A DNA stretch of 63,142 bases from GYS-P2D sp964489125. Lineage in GTDB: Bacteria; Bacteroidota; Bacteroidia; Chitinophagales; Saprospiraceae. Numbering within the stretch: the stretch's first letter is position 1; every line of letters starts with the position of its first letter. The notes beneath the pieces are model-generated. The model worked only from the letters and a program-made list of their open reading frames with translations. It was not told the DNA's origin and did not search any database. Made by a program: the position numbers and the translations under genes. The DNA is taken from NCBI GenBank assembly GCA_964489125.1, contig CAZAXY010000006.1:1-63142 (forward strand). Direction: 5' to 3'. This document shows, in pieces, positions 1 to 8,374 of this stretch.

Positions 1-713
1 ATATCTTCACCAACACCTTCCAATGCATAGGGATAAATCTCTTTTTCGTCGAATTTTCCAGTTTCATGATACTTCTTGAATACTGATCCATAAGAATCTA
101 CCCCCCATATCTTGATGTTAGGGTTTTGTTCCTTAAGATATTTAGCCGTGCCTGAAATCGTGCCACCCGTGCCTACACCTACTATCAGATGAGTGACGGT
201 TCCATCTGTCTGATTCCAGATTTCTGGCCCTGTTGTCTCATAATGAGCCTCACGATTAGCAAGGTTGTCATATTGATTCAGCCAAACGCTGTTGGGGATT
301 TCCTTGCTCAGTTTTTCTGCTACAGAATAATAAGATTTAGGATCTTCTGGCCGCACATCTGTAGGGCAAACGATTACTTCCGCGCCAACCGCCTTTAGAA
401 TATCTATTTTCTCCTTGGATTGCTTATCACTGGTGGTGAATATGCATTTGTATCCCTTAACTGCAGCTGCAAGGGCGATGCCCATACCAGTATTGCCAGA
501 GGTGCATTCTATAATAGTACCACCAGGCTTAAGACGCCCTGACTGTTCCTCTACTTCCACCATTTTAAGGGCCATCCTATCTTTAATAGAATGGCCTGGA
601 TTAAAGTATTCTACTTTGGCAAGTACTGTTGCCTCTATATGAGAAGCGACTTTATTGAGTCTAATTAGCGGCGTATTACCGATTGTCTCAAGGATGTTGT
701 TTTTTATATCCAT
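1..713 (-). CDS. Cystathionine beta-synthase / cysteine synthase family PLP enzyme (3' end cut by window edge)
   Basis: About 237 N-terminal residues of a fold-type II pyridoxal-phosphate enzyme; the C-terminus lies beyond the left edge. The protein opens with MDIKNNILETIGNTPLIRL, typical of this family. The PLP lysine is K44 in NPGHSIKDR, the phosphate-binding loop is SGNTGMG (about 72-78), and GTGGTISGT (about 181-189) is the second glycine loop. The stretch ETTGPEIW near 160 is more typical of cystathionine beta-synthase than of CysK. Whether a C-terminal CBS domain pair follows cannot be seen. The ATG lies 4 bp after the stop of the LysM gene, so the two are probably co-transcribed. The likely reaction is beta-replacement on serine or O-acetylserine in sulfur amino acid metabolism; the exact substrate is inferred. 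Confidence 0.9.
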   Translation of the reverse strand, partial: MDIKNNILETIGNTPLIRLNKVASHIEATVLAKVEYFNPGHSIKDRMALKMVEVEEQSGRLKPGGTIIECTSGNTGMGIALAAAVKGYKCIFTTSDKQSKEKIDILKAVGAEVIVCPTDVRPEDPKSYYSVAEKLSKEIPNSVWLNQYDNLANREAHYETTGPEIWNQTDGTVTHLIVGVGTGGTISGTAKYLKEQNPNIKIWGVDSYGSVFKKYHETGKFDEKEIYPYALEGVGED

Positions 714-717
714 GTAG

Positions 718-1653
718 TTAGTAGGTCATTTCGACTATAAATCTTTTGTCCAAAGCCCCGAGAGCTTCTGCTACCGCAGGTGAAATTACAACACTTATAT
801 TATCTGGATACGATTTTTCTGGTATCGGAGCAACTACTGTGGCTTTTACCTCACGACCCATCATCGGATTGAACAGTGTGATGGATTCATTGATGCGGGC
901 ATTTTTATGCAGTACTATTAGATCTTTGCTATTTGAATTTATGGTTTGCCAGTAAGCTAGGCCCTTTTCACGTGTAAATTGATGAGATTCATCAGATGCA
1001 AGTTTGGTTGAGTCTATCGTGAGTTCCTCCAGTTTTCTTTCAATTGTAAGCGCAGCTTTGTTTGGATACCAAGTGTCTATTACAAATGGCTTTATAGGTT
1101 TAGTTTGTGCCAGTACATTGAGTAATTGGCGCTTTCTTGTGGTTACTTTAGTTGGCTCAACAGCGAGGGCTAAGTCAATTTTTGTAGATGCAATTGGATC
1201 TGATGCCATTGAATATGGCAGTTCTATGTATCCAATTAAGAGAGATTGATTGAGATCAAGCTTAGGATCAGACATATGGTTGAGGAGCATAATGTCCTGT
1301 ACCTCTCGATTCGTATATTTCTTAGCAATTGAGTAGAGCGTCTCACCTTTTGATACGGTGAAACGTAGAGGGACATAGTTCTGATTAGGCTTGTGAGATT
1401 TAATGCGTTCAGATACTAAAGTAAAATGCAATTGATCTCCAATATTGACCTCGGTAAAATCGAGCGCATCATTTAGGGCAATAGTATGACCAATTTCACC
1501 ACCGAAATGTCGGGTGAGACCATAAATAGTCTGTCCAGCACTTATGTTATGCGCAATGATAAGACCATAATCTTGGCGATATTCCGCAGTATAATGATCA
1601 TCTTGAGCCCAAATGGCTGTCGATATTAATAGAAAAAATATAGTTCTAAGCAT
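718..1653 (-). CDS. Secreted LysM protein with C-terminal double-psi-barrel-like domain
   Basis: A predicted secreted protein of 311 residues. I place the start at the ATG that gives the signal peptide MLRTIFFLLISTAIWAQ rather than 21 codons upstream. Two LysM peptidoglycan-binding repeats follow: one around residues 31-77 (GQTIYGLTRHF) and one around 95-140 (GETLYSIAKKY). The last ~85 residues (LHKNARINESITLFNPMMGREV, then ISPAVAEALGALDKRF) resemble the double-psi beta barrel of RlpA-like proteins, but I see no Asp of the kind used for lytic activity in RlpA. The likely role is peptidoglycan binding in the periplasm. A TAnnTTTG promoter element lies 22 bp upstream of the start. The next gene downstream is the PLP enzyme, 4 bp away; a functional link is not obvious. 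Confidence 0.82.
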   Translation of the reverse strand: MLRTIFFLLISTAIWAQDDHYTAEYRQDYGLIIAHNISAGQTIYGLTRHFGGEIGHTIALNDALDFTEVNIGDQLHFTLVSERIKSHKPNQNYVPLRFTVSKGETLYSIAKKYTNREVQDIMLLNHMSDPKLDLNQSLLIGYIELPYSMASDPIASTKIDLALAVEPTKVTTRKRQLLNVLAQTKPIKPFVIDTWYPNKAALTIERKLEELTIDSTKLASDESHQFTREKGLAYWQTINSNSKDLIVLHKNARINESITLFNPMMGREVKATVVAPIPEKSYPDNISVVISPAVAEALGALDKRFIVEMTY

Positions 1654-1674
1654 ATCTGAGGTTAATAGATCATG

Positions 1675-1682
1675 CAAATATA
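1675..1682 (-). promoter_or_regulatory. Bacteroidota -7 promoter element (TATATTTG) for the LysM gene
   Basis: On the minus strand the sequence reads TATATTTGC, an exact match to the TAnnTTTG element used by the Bacteroidota primary sigma factor. It lies 22 bp before the LysM ATG, which implies a short leader. No TTG lies at the expected 17-23 bp further upstream, so only the -7 element is supported. Confidence 0.55.
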
Positions 1683-1741
1683 TTACTAAAAATTGTAATA
1701 TGTATTTACTTAACAATCTTGCACTTAAATTATTATAGTTC

Positions 1742-2452
1742 TTGGCACTAATAATTATTCCAGCCCGACTTAACTCAACACGATTACCTCAAAAGTTGAT
1801 ACAAAAAATAGAAGGCAAAGAAGTCATTCTGCATTTGTGTGATAAGATTAAACCGCTTCTTCGATTTCATGAGATTGTTGTTGCCACTGACTCTTCGTTT
1901 ATTCAGCGACTTATATATGACTATTGCGGCATCAACGTGACATGTTCTAACAAAGAATATGACAATGGAACAGAGCGAATCGCGGACGTAGCATCCAATT
2001 TTAAGAATCAAGATATAGTGTTAAATATTCAAGCTGATGAATATGATATTGCTGCAGATGACATTAATCAACTTGTCAACTCGATGAAGGAATCAGAAGA
2101 GATTAAGATAAGCACGCTTGTTGGACCCTTAGAGGAGCGCCAAGTATCAGACGCGTCAGTTGTCAAGGCATTTCTTAACGACAGAAATGAAGCCTTAGAT
2201 TTTGTCCGAACAATGTATTCAACCGCCACGCTTTATTATGGCCATCATGGTGTATATGGGTATAATAGGGGCACTCTACATCAGATATCTAAATTGCCTC
2301 CGACAAGAAAAGAAAAAGAACGTTCTCTAGAACAGATGAGATGGCTGGAATCAGGATATGTAATTCACTGTGTCCATAGCGATAAACCTGTAAGTAGCTT
2401 GAATACTTTGGATGATTTACGCCATATAAGAAAAACGTTCACCACTCAATGA
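1742..2452 (+). CDS. KdsB-like cytidylyltransferase, diverged at catalytic motifs
   Basis: A 236-residue protein of the CMP-KDO synthetase (KdsB) nucleotidyltransferase family. The start must be TTG: an in-frame TAG lies 3 bp upstream and the family N-terminus (LIIIPARLNSTRLPQK) begins immediately. Retained family features are PAR.NSTRLP, VVATD, NGTERIADV, HHGVYGYNR and LEQMRWLESGYVIH. Changed features are the VQGDEP motif, now IQADEY; the SRAxIP region, now VRTMYST; and the Asp of the C-terminal G(V/I)DTPEDL metal-binding motif, now Asn in SSLNTLDDL. In characterised KdsB that Asp helps bind catalytic magnesium. The protein may therefore activate a different sugar acid or be inactive. Its stop overlaps the sulfotransferase start as ATGA, so the two are translationally coupled. 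Confidence 0.75.
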   Translation: MALIIIPARLNSTRLPQKLIQKIEGKEVILHLCDKIKPLLRFHEIVVATDSSFIQRLIYDYCGINVTCSNKEYDNGTERIADVASNFKNQDIVLNIQADEYDIAADDINQLVNSMKESEEIKISTLVGPLEERQVSDASVVKAFLNDRNEALDFVRTMYSTATLYYGHHGVYGYNRGTLHQISKLPPTRKEKERSLEQMRWLESGYVIHCVHSDKPVSSLNTLDDLRHIRKTFTTQ

Positions 2453-3441
2453 AGATAATTATTGGGGGATCGAGTAGCACAGGGAGTTCTCTTCTTAATC
2501 AATGCTTAGGGAGACATAGAGATATCTTGATAAGTCCAGAAACATCAATATATGCCAGACCTCAATTAATCACTCATTGGCATACTTATAAGGATCGAAT
2601 CCTGAATTGGGGCAAGCTAAAACCTCTTCGCTCTTATGGTTGGCATAGAGAAAATGGGATTAATATACCCTATGATACTTGGGGCGTGTCGGATGAGGAC
2701 ATCAGACTTATAGTTGAGCGATCTGAAAACTTTGATAGCTTTATTAAGGATATAGAGCAGTCTATTCTAACACATAATCATGGAACAATATGGGTTGAGA
2801 AAACTCCTGCTAATGCACTAACAATACCTGTATTGTGTGGTTTGCTCAATGACACACTCTATATAACTATGGTACGTCATCCTCTCGAAGCTATAGCTTC
2901 CATGATTAATCGAGGATATGAGGTACTGTATGCATGTGGGATTTTTCTGTTGAATTCTTCTTTTGGATTATCCACTGATTCCGATAGCTGTAAGGTCATC
3001 CGATATGAAGATTTCTTGGAAAATTATCAGACTATGACGGAGAGAATAATTACATCAGTGGGGCTAGATCCCAACCTCATGGATTGGATTCACTCTCCAA
3101 GAGAAACAAAGATTGACAGTTGGCGTCATGCAGAAGATGAATTGCCTCAAAGGGTAACTCACAATCGATTTCAGTCGTTAACCCCTGTTATCCAGCGAGA
3201 AATTACGAATCTGGTGTCATGCTTAAGGATTAAGTCAACTTTTCAGATAGCTGGGCAGACCGCTAAATATCCCGACATATCATCTATAGCTGAGGCTACT
3301 AGTTATAACTTACCAGAGACAGACGTTAAGGTGAATATAAATCACTACAAGAGATTGTTTAAGAACTCCTTGCTTAAGCGTACGACTCTCCTGGATCCAA
3401 TTAATGTCTTTAATTCGCCATTTGAAATTGTTACTCCATGA
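2449..3441 (+). CDS. Sulfotransferase family protein
   Basis: A 330-residue cytosolic P-loop protein of the PAPS-dependent sulfotransferase type. The 5' phosphosulfate-binding loop is GGSSSTGSSLLNQCL at residues 6-20. The 3' phosphate-binding motif is the region VRHPLEAIASMINRGYE (about 142-158), with the usual Arg and a downstream Ser. A later RYEDFLENYQ resembles the conserved RYEDL element. It probably transfers sulfate from PAPS to a hydroxyl of a carbohydrate or lipid; the acceptor cannot be told. It is coupled by 4-bp ATGA overlaps to the KdsB-like gene before it and to prmC after it, which suggests a shared glycan substrate with the former but no obvious link to the latter. Confidence 0.8.
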   Translation: MKIIIGGSSSTGSSLLNQCLGRHRDILISPETSIYARPQLITHWHTYKDRILNWGKLKPLRSYGWHRENGINIPYDTWGVSDEDIRLIVERSENFDSFIKDIEQSILTHNHGTIWVEKTPANALTIPVLCGLLNDTLYITMVRHPLEAIASMINRGYEVLYACGIFLLNSSFGLSTDSDSCKVIRYEDFLENYQTMTERIITSVGLDPNLMDWIHSPRETKIDSWRHAEDELPQRVTHNRFQSLTPVIQREITNLVSCLRIKSTFQIAGQTAKYPDISSIAEATSYNLPETDVKVNINHYKRLFKNSLLKRTTLLDPINVFNSPFEIVTP

Positions 3442-4286
3442 AATATCGAGAGTTAAAGCGATATATAATTGACAAAATTGTCTCGATCTATGGAGAGAGA
3501 GAGGCTCAAAACATTGTTGATATTGCTCTTGCTGATATATATGGATTATCTGCGTTAAGTCAGGATTCAGATCAAGTCAACATACGAGATGTTAACAAGC
3601 TCATAGAGCGCCTCTTAAATCAGGAACCAATACAATATATCACTGGCAAAAGCAACTTCTATGGTTATGAATTTGCGGTAAATCCGTCTGTACTTATTCC
3701 ACGGCCGGAGACTGAAGAACTGGTACATTGGCTGCTATCTGAACGACAACAGGATCGAGTATTGATGGATGTTCTCGACATTGGTACTGGCTCTGGATGT
3801 ATTCCTATCACGCTGAAGAAAAAGCGGCCACATTGGCGTATCACATCAATCGATAAGAGTGTTGATGCTATCAATATGGCGCAGATTAATGCACGTAACT
3901 TAGAGAGTGACGTCATCTTCTATGAAATGGATTTTTTGAATGTAACTTCGCAGAACACTCTAGGCATTTATGATCTAATTGTTAGCAATCCTCCTTACGT
4001 TGCTCGCGCAGAATTGGACCAAATGTCACATAATGTCACAAGCTATGAACCCATGATGGCTTTAGTGCCTCAAGAAGGTGACGATGCGTTAATATTTTAC
4101 AGACAAATAGCGACGTTTTGCCACAATCGTTTAAAACCTGGTGGAGCTGTATACTTGGAGTTGAATGAGTTTCTCGTCGAAGAGATTAGACAGATATTTA
4201 CTGATGCTCAGTGGTTTGTAGAGGTAGAAGTTCGACAAGATATGCAGGGAAAGCAAAGGATGCTAAAAGCCACCAATTCAGCGTAG
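3438..4286 (+). CDS. prmC: Peptide chain release factor N5-glutamine methyltransferase PrmC
   Basis: A 282-residue class I SAM-dependent methyltransferase that modifies the GGQ glutamine of release factors RF1 and RF2. The N-terminal helical domain includes QEPIQYITG and IPRPETEELV (88-97). The SAM loop is LDIGTGSGC at about 113-121, and the substrate-glutamine motif NPPY is at 184-187, followed by VAR. Length matches the family. The start codon overlaps the sulfotransferase stop (ATGA). It converges on the metal permease gene with only 7 bp between stops. Confidence 0.95.
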   Translation: MKYRELKRYIIDKIVSIYGEREAQNIVDIALADIYGLSALSQDSDQVNIRDVNKLIERLLNQEPIQYITGKSNFYGYEFAVNPSVLIPRPETEELVHWLLSERQQDRVLMDVLDIGTGSGCIPITLKKKRPHWRITSIDKSVDAINMAQINARNLESDVIFYEMDFLNVTSQNTLGIYDLIVSNPPYVARAELDQMSHNVTSYEPMMALVPQEGDDALIFYRQIATFCHNRLKPGGAVYLELNEFLVEEIRQIFTDAQWFVEVEVRQDMQGKQRMLKATNSA

Positions 4287-4293
4287 CATACTC

Positions 4294-5772
4294 CTAATCA
4301 ACGTTGATCAGTTCTGCAAGCGTAGCTTCTAGCTCAATATGCTCATTTCCACGCTTGATAATCACTTTTGATTGATCAATATCTACCATTTGTACCGAAC
4401 TTTGAGCTGTCAGTCCCAGTTCCCATAGCTTGCTTTCAATCTCTGCGTTGATCTGATGATCTGAGATTCGGGCTTTTGATTTTGGCTTTAGCTTTAAGAG
4501 CGGATTAACTGCTGTAATGCGTTTAGTTGGGATGGGAGAACCATGTGGATCAGTAGTAGGGTAACCAAGCTTAAGATCCAATTGATCCAATAAATCAGCG
4601 GTCAAGAGATGTTCGTATCTCTCTGCTTCTTCGTGTATTTCTTTATCATCAAGGCCGATCTTGTCAACCAGATAAGTCTCCCATAGCCTATGCGCTCTTA
4701 CTAATTTTTCTCCTCTCGATTTCCCCTTTGCCGTAAGTTTTATGGTATCTGATAGGAGTATCAACCCGTCTTTTTTCAGCTGTTGTAGATGTCTTTTAAC
4801 ATTGCCTGAATTAATGCCGAGTTTAGAGGACATAATACTGACCGTATTAGTTGAAACCGTTTGCTGCTTATAAAGGTATTTGATGAGATCTTCCTTTTCT
4901 ATAGTCCTATCTTGCTTTCTATTTCTGATATACTTGAATATCAGTCCTTTGGAGGGAGAAAAGAACACAGCCACAAAGTAGAATAGGGTTGCTACTACGC
5001 ACATCGCCGGACCTGGAGTCGTATTTAATGCAATAGCAGCGATTAGACCAACAATTGCAGATACTAAACCCAATATTCCAGAAAGAATAACGACATATTT
5101 TAGCTTGTTGCTAAGGAGTAAAGCTGTTGCACTTGGGGTGATGAGCATCGCAACGACAAGGATAATTCCAACCGTCCTGAGAGCAGCAACTACTGCGAAC
5201 GACAATAATAGCATAAGGAAATAGTGGATTAGCTTAGTAGAAATCCCCATAGTCTGTGCTATGGTCGGTTGAAAAGTGGTTATAAACAGATATCTGAATA
5301 AGATAACAACACTAGCGACAACATACACTGTGACAATAGTGGTTATCATAATATCCTCGTCTGATACTCCTAAGATCGTCCCAAATAAGAAGTCTTTAAG
5401 GTCGAGATGTACGCCCTGCTGATTGTTGAGATATGATATGCCTATCACACCAATCGAAAACATAAAGGTGAATATGATTCCAATGGCGGCGTCATTCTTG
5501 GTTTTAACATTGCTCTGTATCCAAGTTATTCCAATGGCGCTTACTAAGGCCGCTATTAATGTACCAATGAAAAATCCGACAGAACTATAACCAACTAATA
5601 CAAAAGCTACAAAAATCCCCGGCAAAATAGCATGAGATAGGGCATCTCCGATTAAAGACATGTTTCTCAAGACCATAAAACTACCGATCACTCCGCACAT
5701 CATACCGACGAGTGATGAGGCTATCAATGCCCTAAATGCCCATTCTTCTTGGAGTAATAATAGAATTTCCAT
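4294..5772 (-). CDS. Metal ABC transporter permease fused to DtxR-type metal regulator and FeoA-like domain
   Basis: A 492-residue fusion. Residues 1-275 form a ZnuB/MntB-type inner-membrane permease with about eight hydrophobic segments and family stretches such as VLRNMSLIGDALSHAILPG and TVGIILVVAMLITPSA. Residues ~290-355 form a winged helix with the DtxR-like ordering VSIMSSKLGINSGNVKRHLQQLKKDGLI. Residues ~355-415 match the DtxR dimerisation/metal domain; EEAERYEH (381-388) carries the E-x-x-E-H ligand set seen in manganese-sensing MntR rather than the Cys of DtxR. Residues ~420-492 look like an FeoA/SH3-like domain. No cognate ATPase or binding protein is in the window. The substrate is inferred as Mn, Zn or Fe, with a slight lean to Mn. 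It lies 39 bp downstream of the Ppx/GppA gene, probably in the same transcript. Confidence 0.85.
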   Translation of the reverse strand: MEILLLLQEEWAFRALIASSLVGMMCGVIGSFMVLRNMSLIGDALSHAILPGIFVAFVLVGYSSVGFFIGTLIAALVSAIGITWIQSNVKTKNDAAIGIIFTFMFSIGVIGISYLNNQQGVHLDLKDFLFGTILGVSDEDIMITTIVTVYVVASVVILFRYLFITTFQPTIAQTMGISTKLIHYFLMLLLSFAVVAALRTVGIILVVAMLITPSATALLLSNKLKYVVILSGILGLVSAIVGLIAAIALNTTPGPAMCVVATLFYFVAVFFSPSKGLIFKYIRNRKQDRTIEKEDLIKYLYKQQTVSTNTVSIMSSKLGINSGNVKRHLQQLKKDGLILLSDTIKLTAKGKSRGEKLVRAHRLWETYLVDKIGLDDKEIHEEAERYEHLLTADLLDQLDLKLGYPTTDPHGSPIPTKRITAVNPLLKLKPKSKARISDHQINAEIESKLWELGLTAQSSVQMVDIDQSKVIIKRGNEHIELEATLAELINVD

Positions 5773-5811
5773 AGTGATTTAGACTAACAAAGGTATGATT
5801 TTTAGATTAAT

Positions 5812-6687
5812 CTAAAAATCAATAATGAGACCTTCTTTGAGGGCATATGGACTCACTATGATTTCGCTGCATCCAAGCGTCTCAAATAGAAATTTAACCA
5901 AGACTAATGCTGCGACAATATACCGTGCTCGTTCACTCGGGATATGAGGAGAACTCATTCGCTGTTCGAGATCGAGACTAATTGTGAGATCATAGTATTC
6001 AGAGAACTGTTTATGATTGATTATTCCGACATGATGGTGAGAACTGGGGTTTACCAATACCTCAAATGTGCCAGCTGATCCTATTACTGTTACTCCTGAG
6101 TGAAGGACATTCATAAGGCTTTTCGTTCGATCCTTCAGATAAGCATACATACTTGTAATCTGATCTGAGGATATTGGTTCCGATAGATGAAACTGTTTGT
6201 ACAATCTCGCAATTCCGATAGGGATGCTCTCTAAGTGAACAACTTTTCCGTGGCTTACGTGTATAAACTCTACGCTTCCACCACCTATGTCAATGATAAT
6301 AGAACTTTCTTGGCCCAGACTGACGATTTGGGATACTCCTTGAAAGATCAATTGAGCTTCACGTTCACCGCTGACGATCTCGATGTCGATATCGTATGTC
6401 GTCGAGATGTAATCAAGAATGTCTGCGCCGTTATCAGCAGAACGCAGAGCTTCAGTTCCAACAGCTAGGACTTTTTCAACCTTGTGCTCATCAATAATCG
6501 CTCGAAAATGGTCGAAGGCGCCATAAAGACGGGTTTGGGCGGCTTCAGAAATATATTCTATTCCATCCATTGCTATATATGTGTAGAACCTCTTGCGATA
6601 GTTGATCTTCTTAATGCGCCCTTGATCTACAGTAGCAATAATAATGTGAGAGGTATTTGTTCCAATGTCTATTGCTGCACCTATCAT
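5812..6687 (-). CDS. Ppx/GppA family phosphatase (single-domain form)
   Basis: A 291-residue member of the exopolyphosphatase / pppGpp phosphohydrolase family with the actin-like ATPase fold. The N-terminal phosphate loop is AIDIGTNTSH, GTEALR follows near residue 80, and the second glycine-rich loop is IIDIGGGSVEFI. The length corresponds to the catalytic core without the C-terminal HD-like extension of longer Ppx enzymes. Its ATG overlaps the stop of the upstream barrel gene by one base (TAATG), indicating translational coupling. Whether polyphosphate or pppGpp is the substrate cannot be told. Confidence 0.88.
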   Translation of the reverse strand: MIGAAIDIGTNTSHIIIATVDQGRIKKINYRKRFYTYIAMDGIEYISEAAQTRLYGAFDHFRAIIDEHKVEKVLAVGTEALRSADNGADILDYISTTYDIDIEIVSGEREAQLIFQGVSQIVSLGQESSIIIDIGGGSVEFIHVSHGKVVHLESIPIGIARLYKQFHLSEPISSDQITSMYAYLKDRTKSLMNVLHSGVTVIGSAGTFEVLVNPSSHHHVGIINHKQFSEYYDLTISLDLEQRMSSPHIPSERARYIVAALVLVKFLFETLGCSEIIVSPYALKEGLIIDF

Positions 6688-7334
6688 TATAGTGTATAGT
6701 CTAATCTTAGAGTGAATAGGAAACTTTGAACTCCCCTTATTGAAAGCATTGAATCACTGAATAGCTTAGTTAGCGATCTTTCATACCTCAAGGTTACTCC
6801 AAGTTTCTGACCTATACTTATACGTATTCCTCCTAGTAGCCCCCAGTCAAAAGCGCTGAAGTCACTGGTGCGATTGTCGAAGAAAGTATTCTCAGATGCT
6901 ACTCCAATGATTGAGTTTACGAGTGTGCCTACTTCTATATAAAAGTTGTGTTTATCAGACCGATCGGCGTACCATTCTCCCCAGCGATAGATTACTGGAA
7001 TAGATAAAGTGTTTACCGCGATCTGCTGGTTTAAACCAGTAAGATCTGCTCCTCGACTTCCCTTCTGCTGATATAGAAGTTCAATTGCGAGCTGTTTCTG
7101 ATTGCTTGCCCAGGGATAGCTGATGCTCGCACCAGCATGTAAGCCAGTTTTGCGAAAACCACTTAGGTCATCCCCTGACAGCTGACTCTGATTGATTCCT
7201 CCATGGATACCAGCTATGAACGTCTGCCCCGTCACAGTGAAGTTTATGGAAGTTAAACAGGTCAGTACAACCAAAACACTGTGGTATCGCTTCCATTTTC
7301 TTAGAACACATCTATGTATTTTATATATATTCAC
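6687..7334 (-). CDS. PorT-like outer-membrane beta-barrel protein
   Basis: A 215-residue exported barrel protein. The start appears to be GTG, because an in-frame stop lies 3 bp upstream and no ATG precedes the signal peptide (hydrophobic VLVVLTCLTSINFTVTGQ). The mature part begins FIAGIHGGINQSQLSGDDLSGF and alternates hydrophobic and polar residues to a terminal aromatic strand (SFLFTLRLDYTL), typical of the PorT/OMP_b-brl_2 group of small Bacteroidota barrels. The stop is fused to the Ppx/GppA start. PorT proper is a T9SS accessory protein, but this larger family has many members of unknown function, so no T9SS role is claimed. Confidence 0.75.
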   Translation of the reverse strand: MNIYKIHRCVLRKWKRYHSVLVVLTCLTSINFTVTGQTFIAGIHGGINQSQLSGDDLSGFRKTGLHAGASISYPWASNQKQLAIELLYQQKGSRGADLTGLNQQIAVNTLSIPVIYRWGEWYADRSDKHNFYIEVGTLVNSIIGVASENTFFDNRTSDFSAFDWGLLGGIRISIGQKLGVTLRYERSLTKLFSDSMLSIRGVQSFLFTLRLDYTL

Positions 7335-7351
7335 GCTTTAATATGTAAAAC

Positions 7352-7558
7352 ATGGCTAAAGCCTCAAGATATAGATTACAAAAATTAATTGATCGTTTCA
7401 AAGAGTTCGAATATACAGTTCGCTTTGAGAAAGGCAACTTTAAATCTGGCTACTGTGTCCTTGAAACTAAAAAAGTAGTCGTCGTCAACAAATTTTTAGA
7501 CTTAGAATCTCGCATAGACAATCTTAGAACTATTTTGGCTGATATTATAGAAAAATAG
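7352..7558 (+). CDS. Small conserved-looking protein of unknown function
   Basis: A 68-residue soluble, basic protein (MAKASRYRLQKLIDRF at the start) with a predicted N-terminal helix, a short beta segment (CVLETKKVVVVNKFLDL) and a C-terminal helix. There is no signal peptide and no motif I recognise. Support for coding comes from a clean ATG, its position between two real genes, and 24 bp to the following hydrolase gene with which it probably forms an operon. I do not assign a function. Confidence 0.6.
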   Translation: MAKASRYRLQKLIDRFKEFEYTVRFEKGNFKSGYCVLETKKVVVVNKFLDLESRIDNLRTILADIIEK

Positions 7559-7582
7559 TTTTTGGCCTTAATTCCATAGTTC

Positions 7583-8350
7583 TTGCTTATTACCATTCTC
7601 GGAACGGCAACTTCTCAAGGTATACCAGTCATAGGATGTAAGTGTGATGCCTGTAAATCCAGCAATCCTCATGATCGCAGGCTGAGGTGTAGTGCCCTTA
7701 TATCAGAGGGGGATACTAATGTAGTTATTGATGTCGGTCCTGATTTTAGAGAGCAGATGCTTCGGGCAGATGTGGAGCATCTTGATGCCGTCGTCATCAC
7801 TCATGAGCATAATGATCATATAATAGGCTTGGATGACCTCAGGCCATTTATATTCATGAAGCGTAGACCAATGCCCATTTACGCAGAACCAAGAGTCATT
7901 AAGGTTATCCGTGAGAAGTTTGATTATGCCTTCGGAGATCAGCCATATCCTGGAGCGCCGAGTTTTGAATTGATTCCTATTAAGCCAGGCGAACCAATCA
8001 TCATCAATGAATTACAGTTAATGCCGTTACGTGTACAACATGGTAGATTACCGATACTTGGATTTAGAGTTGGGAAATTAGCTTACTTCACTGATGCTAA
8101 TCTTTTTTCCGAAGAGACTATTGCGGCCCTACAAGGAATTGACTATCTGCTCATTGATGCTCTTAGGAATCAACCACACCATTCTCATAACACCATCGAC
8201 CAAGCTATAGAGTATGTTGAGAAGATCAAGCCTCGTATTAGTGCGCACTTAATACATATGAGTCATTTACTTGGACCTGTATCCGAATGGTCAAAGAAAT
8301 TGCCAGCAGACCTACATGCTGCTTATGACGGGCTACAATTTGAACTATAA
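7583..8350 (+). CDS. MBL-fold metallo-hydrolase (PhnP-like)
   Basis: A 255-residue beta-lactamase-fold hydrolase. The start must be TTG: an in-frame TAG lies 3 bp upstream and the family N-terminus (LITILGTATSQGIP) starts at once. The metal motif is THEHNDH (73-79), and a Cys cluster GCKCDAC (C19, C21, C24) resembles the structural zinc site of PhnP-type phosphodiesterases. Further metal ligands fit FTDANLF, LLIDALR, and HLIHMSH near the C-terminus. It probably cleaves a phosphodiester, perhaps a cyclic phosphate; the substrate is unknown. Its 3' end lies 24 bp before porP. Confidence 0.85.
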   Translation: MLITILGTATSQGIPVIGCKCDACKSSNPHDRRLRCSALISEGDTNVVIDVGPDFREQMLRADVEHLDAVVITHEHNDHIIGLDDLRPFIFMKRRPMPIYAEPRVIKVIREKFDYAFGDQPYPGAPSFELIPIKPGEPIIINELQLMPLRVQHGRLPILGFRVGKLAYFTDANLFSEETIAALQGIDYLLIDALRNQPHHSHNTIDQAIEYVEKIKPRISAHLIHMSHLLGPVSEWSKKLPADLHAAYDGLQFEL

Positions 8351-8374
8351 AGGATATATATTACTTTGCACGCT

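Noticed and set aside
4297..4308. Perfect 12-bp palindrome ATCAACGTTGAT at the end of the permease-DtxR gene
   Set aside because: It lies fully in coding sequence (LINVD end), is short, and has no repeated copy nearby; chance is likely.
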